DNA of 64,000 nucleotides from Hydrangea macrophylla. Lineage: Eukaryota > Streptophyta > Magnoliopsida > Cornales > Hydrangeaceae. This document shows, piece by piece, positions 55,734-64,000 of the stretch. The notes beneath the pieces were generated by a model. It saw nothing but the letters and a program-made list of their open reading frames with translations, was not told the origin of the DNA and searched no databases. The DNA lies in the NCBI GenBank assembly GCA_033977485.1, contig CM066995.1:51521162-51585161 (forward strand), given 5' to 3'. The first letter of the stretch is position 1. Each line of letters opens with the position of its first letter. A program made the translations under genes and the position numbers.

Positions 55734-57188
55734 TGAAAATATGTATTAATGGATTTAGGTTTTGAAAACATAAATATCATACGCAGCGGAAAAATAAAGT
55801 TCAAAACTTTATTTGGTATACAAGATCTACTTCTTATTGAGTCTATAGAGAGTTTTACTTTTGGTCTTGAACCCAATTTAGATTGTGGCTTCTTCTTCAA
55901 TGTCTAGTAGCTTCATCCAGAAAATCTTCACTCCTATGTCTCCTTGAATCCTTACCAGAGAGGCTAGGGTTTGTGGGAACCCTAATAGAAAGGTGAGGAA
56001 GGTTTAGAAAACTTCTAAAATAGTTTGGTTCTTTTGAATAAAGAAAAATGATGAACCAACATTCTGTCTCGCAAGTCCTCATATTTATTAGTTTCTAAAC
56101 TAACCTTTAGTTTCAATTAATTGAACTGACCTGGGCTTCAATTGATTGAACCTAATCAATCGATTGAACTTGTTTTAATTGATTGGTCCACCCTTTTCTA
56201 TCTTTCCAGATATTCTTATGAAGCTAAGAGTAGGACCTCATAAGTTCTTTATTGTTGGTTCAGAGTAGTTGTTAATTCCCATGATCAAACTCTTTGATCA
56301 GTGAATTAACCAACTAATCAATTAACGTTAACTCCACCATATAATGATAATTGCATGCCAATGCAAAAGAACATATCCAAAGTGATAACTAAACTTGTAT
56401 CATTGTACTAATGTCCCTCTACCTTTAGCATTCATAATCATATTCTTATAGTCAGAGAAACTATTATTGTCAACCTAAATGATGATTACATCTTCGATCT
56501 ATTCCTTGAACTTCATTCACCTCTCATGATTACCAAACATGTTGATAACTAATTATCAACAAGAAAGCAGTTCTCAGTAATCAATGTGGTGACATTCTCA
56601 AGGGAATGCTTACTCTTTATCAAAGGGTAGATTCTATCTTGACAATATATGTTCACAATCCTATGAAAATGACATACCCAAGATACCTAGGTGTTGATCT
56701 TGAAACTTCACTGATTGGTAAGTCAAAGCAGTCACATCCATAGTCTGTGTCCATAATCATCTCAAGATTAAGAACACGTACCTTATAAAAGTTATGAATT
56801 CCTATCGACTGTTGACAATTTTAGATGTCAATAGGAAAGCTCATGGTCCATCAATGCACTATAAGCACTAGCATATTAACTAAGAGTCTCACACTCTCAT
56901 TATTAAGGTTCATTACTCTATCCAATGGTAGTTAATCACGCTATAACGTATACCTGATGAGATATCTAGTCTCATCATCCACTATGACAAATTCTAAGTA
57001 TCAGAGACTAGTAACTCTTATCTCACATACGTGTATCTCATACATACACGAATTACCTACTATGATACTTAAGGATTTCAAACAATCATCTCATGAAATA
57101 TATATAGTGAAATGTAAACTGATATCCATATATATAAAATGCCAATGTCTCATGCATACAGTAATGGTTTGAGGGCATAATCCCACCA
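55734..57188 (-). repeat. Copia-F left (3') LTR
   Basis: Reverse-strand start TGGTGGGATTATGCCCTC, immediately preceded on minus by the polypurine tract GCAAGTGGGAGTT as in Copia-C. It carries a CpG-decayed palindrome array (56108-56190) and a TATA-like AATAAATA (56089-56082). Confidence 0.82.
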
Positions 57189-58030
57189 AACTCCCACTTG
57201 CACTCATAACCCATTAGAACTATATCTGAGACCTAAACTATCTAGATGATAATCAAAGACCTTCTGAGGCAAGTCCTTTGTAAATGGATCTACAAGATTG
57301 TCAGTGGTGGCAATCATGGTGACAGTCACATCTCCATGTTGGACTATATCTCGAATGAGACACTTTCTTTCTATATGCTTTCCCTTTCCGTGGTTCCTTG
57401 TCTCCTTGGACTGAGCCACTACCCTACTATTATAATAATATAGTGTAATAGGTGACAATGACACTAGTACCACCTCGAGTTCTATAAAGAACTTCTTGAG
57501 CCAAACAGCTTCATTTACGGCTTTACAAGCAGCCACATACTCGGCTTCTGTAGTCGAGTATGTAATGCATTTCTGCTTAATGATTTTCTAACTAATAGTT
57601 CCACCTCCTAGGGTAAAGAGATGTCTAGATGTAGACTTTCTCGAATCTTTATCTGACATGAAGTCTGAGTTAGTATATCCTACTAGAATCAACTCATCTC
57701 TACCATACATAAGCATGTAATCTTTAGTTCTTCTTAAGTACTTAAGAATATGCTTAACAATTCTCCCATGCTCTGGACCAAGATTTGACTGATACCTGCT
57801 AACCATGCCAATAGCAAAGTAGATATCTGGTCTAGTGCATAACATCGCATACATGAGACTTTCCACTGCCAAAGCATAAGGAACTCTTGGCATGTGATTC
57901 CTCTTCTCTTGTGTCTTAGGACATTGATCCTTGGAGAAAAATAAACCATGCCTCAAAGGTAACAAACCTTTCTTTGAGTTATCTATAGAAAACCTAGTTA
58001 GTACTCTATCGATATAACCAGCTTAAGATA
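57189..58030 (-). pseudogene. Copia-F pol remnant: RT end and RNase H
   Basis: The minus strand encodes SQAGYIDRVLTRFS, then [51 protein letters not shown], then after a stop (where Copia-C has W in VSWRS) [20 protein letters not shown], and ends DPFTKDLPQKVFDYHLDSLG. It aligns with the last 300 or so residues of the Copia-C polyprotein. The RNase H DSD motif is now NSD. Everything upstream in pol and all of gag is missing. Confidence 0.9.
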
Positions 58031-58295
58031 ATCAATTTAAAGTGGGAATGGCTTAGGAAGAGTGAGTGAAACACTCTCTTTCTATGTGTTGCACCTAAAT
58101 TGCTGTAGGAGAGTTTCAATGGATGTCTTTTGGGACTGATTGATTTCATCCTTCTTTGCTTCTGCCTTTGGTTAGATTCATTTAAGATTATGGTGTAGAT
58201 GACTCACAAGTTGATGATTTTGAATTTTTGTTACACTGTTCACTTACCATATGATTTCAACATTAAAGATCTTTCTTTTTAATAACTTTAATCCT
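58031..58295. other. Unassigned segment inside Copia-F
   Basis: This sequence has no counterpart in Copia-C or Copia-D at the pol-leader junction. No terminal repeats or coding frame are seen. It may be filler from repair of the deletion that removed gag and most of pol. Confidence 0.4.
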
Positions 58296-60159
58296 ATGTT
58301 AGGTGGCAAGTGGACTAAATGCAAATCTAGACATGATGAATTCTGAAAAGAATAACAAACATTACAAATATAGATATCAAAAAATTTTAGACACTACAAA
58401 ATAAAAGAATCCTTGAAGCTCTTATCTTATAACAAAGTTGCTGGAATATCAAAATGAAAGAATAAAGCCTCTGTGTGGTGGTCATTATTCGATCTTTCGA
58501 TTAATTATGACTTGTCCACTATGTAACTCTTGCAAAATAGGTCATGACACCTGAACCATTTTGATCTCTAAGTTTCTGAATTATATCGCGTGTAGGATCC
58601 CTTATTCATAACTTAGCTAGTGTGCACCATCAACTCGGATCCAATGACAACTGCCTCAAGTAGTGCCTCCATATGGTGGTCACCCTCTATCACGTCTCAT
58701 TGATCCTATCCATAGGAAGTTTAGATCTAGTAACCAATGAGTAACATACCATCCATATGGAATGATCACCCATGGCTGGGTGACAGAGAAAACATTACTC
58801 ATTTTATAGTGAACCATTAATGGAAGATCTAGATTTGATAATTAAGGATTTTGCTTTTGAATTTTTTTTTTTCACATTGCCCATAAACATCCAATGTTTA
58901 TTAATGTGAAGAAATGATTTTTTAATTTTATTTTAGACAAACTTGTTTTACATGCATGTAGTAACAATACAAAATGCAAATCACAAACAAGCATATAGAA
59001 CAAAAACTAAAATGAACCTAATGACATTCAAAAAATGCCTCTATTTCCCATGGTTCTATCTTCATAGATCCATCTCTTGCTTTGATCACCTTCGACTCCA
59101 TCTTCATGGATAACTGCTTGCTACTCAATCGTTATGGACTATCCTATTCTATCATATTTCCCTATTCTTCTTTCGAAGCTTACAATTTATCTAGAAAAAA
59201 ATCAACAACAATAGGCTAGGGAAACCGGTGTGACTTTTCTTTTCACAGGAATGAAGTTGTAGCGCCCTTTACACATGCCTTAAAACCAAGCCATAAATAA
59301 ATACACCAATCACAAATTAAAGACTCCCTCCATCCCATTTTATGTGTCCCTTTTTTTATTTTGGGTCGTCCCAAAACTATTGTCCATTTAGAGTTACTTT
59401 TCAAAACTACCTTTGTTCATTTGACACACCAAACTACTTTCTTAATAAAGCAAAGGCATTTTTTTTTGGAAAAAGCCCATATTTTAGCCCATGTGCAATG
59501 TAATCATTATGTTCCCTTAAAATTTTGGATTCCTCAAAAGGGACACAAAATGGGACAGAGGGAGTATAATATTTAAAACTTGGTGCCATAGGAGATAGCG
59601 GTCTTGTTGTAAAAGGTTAGACATACATACATCCACGCATATATACATATCAAATATATATACATTGGTACCCCTAACTAATTCACATATACTATAAACA
59701 CTTCATGGAGTAATTAGTGCTTCAAAGACAACATCTTGTGTTCTCTACCCATCCAATTGATTGAACATAGTTCAATCGATTGAACCACTTTCAATTGATT
59801 GAAAACATCCAATCAATTGAGATAGAAAGTTCAGATATTGATTTAAAAATTTACCAGAATATCTTAAACTGTTAAAAATAAGTAATTTTTCACACTTTTA
59901 AAACAATGTGAAAATTAGACAGAGAAAACCCTTTTAATCGATCGAACCCAGTTCAATCGATTGAAATCCTTTCAATCGATCAAACCTAGTTCAGTCAATT
60001 GAACTCAATTACAGTTCAATTGATTGAAACTATTTCAATTGATCGAAAATCCCATGTATCCAATACAATCACAGATTTGTTTTCTACTGTGAAACTACTA
60101 TAGAAACAGATCTATGATGATGTAGTTTCAAAAAAGTACAAAAAAATATGCAAATCAAT
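58296..60159 (-). other. Copia-F leader
   Basis: Collinear with the leaders of Copia-C and Copia-D. The four CCTCYRTRTGG-type motifs are present (58467, about 58588 diverged, 58666, 58749). Palindrome clusters at about 59752-59822 and 59933-60055 are largely decayed to CAATTGATTGAA. It is interrupted by a Stowaway MITE. Confidence 0.7.
59324..59564. mobile_element. Stowaway-like (Tc1/mariner) MITE, 241 bp
   Basis: Ends CTCCCTCCATCCCATTTTAT and AATGGGACAGAGGGAG are inverted repeats typical of Stowaway. The right flank is TA (59565-59566); the left TA appears mutated to GA. No coding capacity. Confidence 0.92.
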
Positions 60160-61373
60160 CTTGGGTTTGTGGGAACCCTAATAGAAAGGTGAGAAAGTTT
60201 AGAGAACTAAAATAGTCTGGACCTTTTAAGAGAAGAAAAATGATGAACCAACATTCTATCTCGCAAGTCCTCCTATATATAAGTTTCCAAACTTACCTTT
60301 AGTTTCAATCAATTGAACCAGTAACAATCAATTGAATTGACATGGGATTTAATCGACTGAACTCCTTTCAATCGATTGAATCTCAACAACCGTTTGAACC
60401 TATTTCAATCGATTGGTTCACTCCTTTTTGCCTTTCCAAGTAATCTTATGGAGCTAAGAGTGGGACTTCCTAGGTTCTTTATTGTTGGCTCAAACCAGTT
60501 GTTAATTCCCATGATCAAACTCTTTGATCAGTAAATTAACCAATTAATCAGTTAACGTTAAATGCAATGCAAAAGAACGTATCCGAAGTAATAATTAGAC
60601 TTGTATGATTGTAGTAATGTCCCTCTACCTTCAGCATTCGTAATCATATTCAGGTAGTCGGATAAACTATTACTGTCAACCTAAATGATGATTACATCTT
60701 CTATTCCTTGAGTTTTATCCACCTCTCATGATTTTCAAACATGTTGATAACTACCAATCAACAAGACTGCATTTCTCAGTAATCAACTTGATGACATTCT
60801 CAAGGAAATGCTTACTCTTTATCATAGGGTAGATTCTATCTTTACAATATATGTTCACAAACTTATGAACATGACTTACCAAGATACCTAGGTATTGATC
60901 TTGAAGGCATCACTGATTGGTAAGTCAAAGCAGTCACATCCATAGTCTTTGTCCATAATCGTTTCAAGATTAAGAACACGTACCTTACACAAGTTATGAG
61001 TTCCTATAGACTGTTGACAGTTTTAGATGTCAATAGGAAATCTAATGGTTCGTTAATGCATTATAAGCACTAGCATATTAAATAAGAGTCTCGTACTCTA
61101 GTGATTGAGATTCATTACTCCATTCAATGGTAGTTAATCATGCTAAAGCGTATACCTGATGAAATAACTAGTCTCATCATCTACTGTGACAAATTCTAAG
61201 TATCAAAGAATAGTAATTCGTATCTCACACATTCACGAGTTACCTACTATGATACTTAAGGATTACACACAATCATCTCATGATACATACATAGTGAAAT
61301 GTAAACTAATATTCATATGGATAAAATTCAATGCTCATGCATACAGTAATGGTTTGAGAGCACAATCCCAACA
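60160..61373 (-). repeat. Copia-F right (5') LTR, truncated
   Basis: Joins the leader at about 60160 inside LTR sequence (GGGTTTGTGGGAACCC), so the LTR 3' end and primer site are lost. TATA box TATATATA at 60274-60281, palindrome array 60305-60415, outer end CAATCCCAACA. Confidence 0.82.
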
Positions 61374-62111
61374 TATATATGGAGTGTGTAGAAGCAAAAA
61401 GGATTGAACACTTGTTTCTCCTAATTCTCTTCTATCTCTCCATGTAACTCTAATCTCCTATTTCTATCTCTTTGTGTAGATTATAATTCACCAAGTATGT
61501 AATTCATGAATGCATGTAGGTTTATATAGAGAGAGGTAGAGGGTAGGTTTCAAATGCATGTATTAGTGTATGTCCATGCATGGACATGTGTCCTGCAAGT
61601 GGCCAAGTGTCAAGGGTAGTGGTGCTAGGTGGAGAGGGTGGTGCATGGGGCTGCCAGATGACTAGCCATGGTGGGGTCCACTTCAATTATTGTGCCTCTT
61701 TGTTAGTTTGCATGCGAAGTTCTCACTATGTTTATCGGTCTCAATCTACATGCAAACAGGTATTGTTTATAATGTTTGGGTACGGGTGCGGGACTAAGCA
61801 TAGTTTAATTATGATTGAGTCGGTATAGTGTCTAGAGTCAAATTAGTTAAACTAACACAACAACATAATTACACAATTAAAGTAATAAAGTAATGAATCA
61901 TATAATAGAAATTCAAAAATTGATTTGTTAATAAGAGATGAAAAATTACAGGTACTATAGTTATTTGGTCACATGTGTGTACACATATGAATAGAGATGA
62001 AAGTATGTGTATGTATGTGTGTATGTTATACCCTAACCCACCCCATACCTAACCCCATCACCTTTTTCCTTTTTGGAACATCTCACTCTTCCTCCCCCTC
62101 AAATTTGGCCA

Positions 62112-62116
<5 letters not shown>

Positions 62117-62152
<36 letters not shown>
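62117..62152. repeat. (TC)n microsatellite
   Basis: About 18 uninterrupted TC dinucleotides. Confidence 0.97.
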
Positions 62153-62156
<4 letters not shown>

Positions 62157-63640
62157 TATCTTTTCATTTTTTTTATTTTGGTTTAAACGGTTTCTCTCTC
62201 TTTCTATATATATCTCATTCTCTCTCTTAGATTGGAAGTGTCAAAAATCCTCCATTAAACCCTAGGCTTTCAAGCTCATTTGAAGCTTCCCAGCAAGAAT
62301 TGGACGAAGGCTATTAGAGATCAATTTGTTCCCCTCAACAAGAGCTTTCCATCCATTTCCTCCTTTTTCCCCTTTGGTATCCATTTAGTGTGTTTCTTGA
62401 ACAAAGAATGGAAGAGATAGATTTCATTTAAGTGCACTCTTATTTCTAATTTCATGGTTTGCTATGAGTAGGTTAGAGATTATTATAGGCTAATCATGTT
62501 TTCATGAGTCTTCCTACATGATTAACAATGTTCTAAATTGTTCTTATGTGTCTAGTTGAACTCATGCCTAACCTAAATGTTATTTATTTGCTATGGTTGC
62601 AAATAACCATAGATGATAGAAATCCCTTATTTGTCTAGAATGTTGGTTATGCTTTACTTGAATTCCATTATTAATTTAGTTGTGGAGTCATGAACTATTA
62701 TGTGTATCTCTTAAGATTGTAAATCTTAGAAATGAAATTGTAGTAGCATAATCACCTGTAGTTACATTTCATGATCGCCAAGTCGGCAAATCATTCATAT
62801 ATTTGGCATGGGTGTTATGAAATTATTAGAATTCCCACCATTGGAGAATGTCTCAATGAAGTCCCCGTTTGGGGTAGTTGTTTGATGAAATTCTGGAAAC
62901 GGGTGTAAAATAAGGAAGGTTGATTGTGATCCTTAACACATTCAAACGGATCTAAATAGCTATCGGAGATCTTGTATGCTACACTCACATTGGGGTGGCT
63001 CGCATTCGGTGTTGAGATTGAGTGATAATAGAAATTTGTGTTGGGAAATTCATACGATTTGACCTTTCAGCTAATTGCATTGCCACAGCGGCAAAACATT
63101 GCACATATCTTAGCATGATCTTAGAAGTAGTAGTCAATGCTTTTTACTGTGCCGTCGTGCCTAATGAATTTCTAAAACCACTTTGTTTTAGGTAATGTCA
63201 ACAAGGGCAAGGCCCACGAATAGTCGACTTGTTGAACTATTTTGAAGGCGTCCATTATGGAGTCGTATTTTGAAAATAGCTTCTTTATTCATAGTTGGAT
63301 TAATGGTTTTGTAATAGTTATAATCTTATGCATAGGCATTGATTTGATTACTAAGCTTATATGTTCTTCCTCTTTCTTTTGTATCCAAATTTGAATCATG
63401 TATGTTGATAGCATAGAAGTTTCAAATGGGCACATGTTTAGCCCTCTCCTTAGAACTTATTCATTTTGGACAAGGATGTATTTTGATTTACTTTGGGGTT
63501 GTTATTTCCCCCCTTCTTGATTCTCCTTCTATTATGTTTAATACATGCCTATGAAGCTCAATTCCTTTTAGAACTCATTGACCTTTACTTTACTTACATT
63601 TTCTTAAGGTAACTTTTGTACAAGGGCTATATACGGTACC

Positions 63641-63747
63641 TTCGACCGGTCCAATAGGATCCCTCGATCGGCCGAAGGGTACTCTGCAGAATTCTTGTGT
63701 TACAGAGGGGCATTGACCGGTCGAAGGTATACCTCGAACCAGTCAAA
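63641..63747. repeat. TTCGACCGGTCGAA-type palindrome cluster
   Basis: Words TTCGACCGGTC, CTCGATCGGCCGAAGG and GACCGGTCGAAGG within 107 bp, followed by ACCCTCTGTC. Related to the cluster at 49429-49540. Confidence 0.7.
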
Positions 63748-64000
63748 AGACCCTCTGTCCGTGAATTGTTACTTTTTAAAAACATCAAAAATTTAAATTT
63801 AAATTGGTTTATACTTAGCCTCTGGTTACTCAATTATGGGAAAAATACTACTTTCAATTTTCTAAGGACCGTTTGGTCATAATCTTTCAAAAACCTTGAT
63901 TGTGACAAACTTTCAAAACAATCTTCATTCTTTTTTTTTCTTTTTTAAACCTTTGGGGGCTTCTTTATACTTCCTTATAAACTCATTTTAAAACCAAAAC

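Larger units (their letters stand above)
55734..61373 (-). mobile_element. Copia-F: decayed relative of Copia-C and Copia-D
   Basis: Left LTR 55734-57188 and right LTR about 60160-61373, the latter missing its terminal part and the primer site. Between them are the end of pol (57189-58030), an unrelated 265-bp piece, and the leader. The outer ends read TGAAAATATG (left) and CAATCCCAACA (right). The flanks ATATA/TATAT may be a TSD, but they are low complexity and offset by 1 bp. The left edge could instead be TGAAAACATAAATATC at 55763. Confidence 0.8.
61374..64000. other. Unassigned right flank
   Basis: No intact gene. A TATATATAT box near 62205 follows the (TC)n run, and the text after it (AAACCCTAGGCTTTCAAGC) has a leader-like look. 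Positions 62980-63300 read like degenerate LTR sequence. I cannot assign it to an element, and it runs off the window. Confidence 0.35.

Noticed and set aside
1..64000. A conventional host protein-coding gene
   Set aside because: Apart from the two antisense genes inside Gypsy-E, every recognisable coding stretch is retroelement gag or pol, or an unidentified pseudogene in decayed repeat sequence.

Overview
This window is plant nuclear DNA, probably from a dicot with a large repeat-rich genome. It is AT-rich intergenic sequence, and almost all of it is LTR retrotransposons nested in one another. I see no ordinary host gene, rRNA gene or CRISPR array. The species cannot be told from the sequence.

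The nest can be dated by which element interrupts which, with matching target-site duplications (TSDs). The oldest layer is a decayed Ty3/gypsy element on the minus strand, Gypsy-A. Its coding pieces lie at 2737-4453, 11529-11765 and 20412-20471. Two elements sit inside its gag: Gypsy-B (4454-11523, minus, an Athila-like gag-protease-only element) and Copia-C (11766-20406, plus, full length with an intact 1329-aa polyprotein, near-identical LTRs and TSD TATAT). Beside it lies Copia-D (minus, 20790-48971, TSD GTTAC), which has lost its pol. Copia-D was hit twice: a solo LTR (22695-25581, TSD GGCAC) lies in its gag, and a 20-kb TAT/Ogre-like element, Gypsy-E (28727-48742, minus, TSD GATAT), lies in its 5' LTR. 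On the right are a decayed region with probable chromovirus LTR sequence (48972-55733), a third related copia, Copia-F (55734-61373, minus), and an unassigned flank to the window end. Three MITEs with recognisable ends are scattered among these.

The most interesting unit is Gypsy-E. On its sense (minus) strand it encodes gag, protease, a G-patch, RT, RNase H and a second archaeal-type RNase H, then integrase after a one-base frameshift at an A6 run. On the opposite strand, between integrase and the 3' LTR, it carries two spliced genes: a decayed six-exon plant mobile domain (PMD) gene (33438-35671) and an apparently intact two-exon gene (36299-37390, 338 aa). Because they are antisense to the genomic RNA, their introns cannot be spliced out during retrotransposition. 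The cassette is bracketed by duplicated copies of the element's own 3' UTR motif and polypurine-tract motif. It also holds a 61-bp tandem array in which every unit has two hairpins with the same loop.

A second theme is short palindrome arrays just upstream of TATA boxes in unrelated LTR families, each with its own word: TTCGATCGATCGAA-type in the copias, CGCGCGAGCG-type in Gypsy-B and CGGCA-N-TGCCG in the TAT LTRs. The TAT word also precedes both antisense genes of Gypsy-E. A third theme is unusually long primer-tRNA copies at two primer-binding sites: a whole tRNA-Asp in Gypsy-B and about 50 nt of a tRNA-Arg-like sequence in Gypsy-E.
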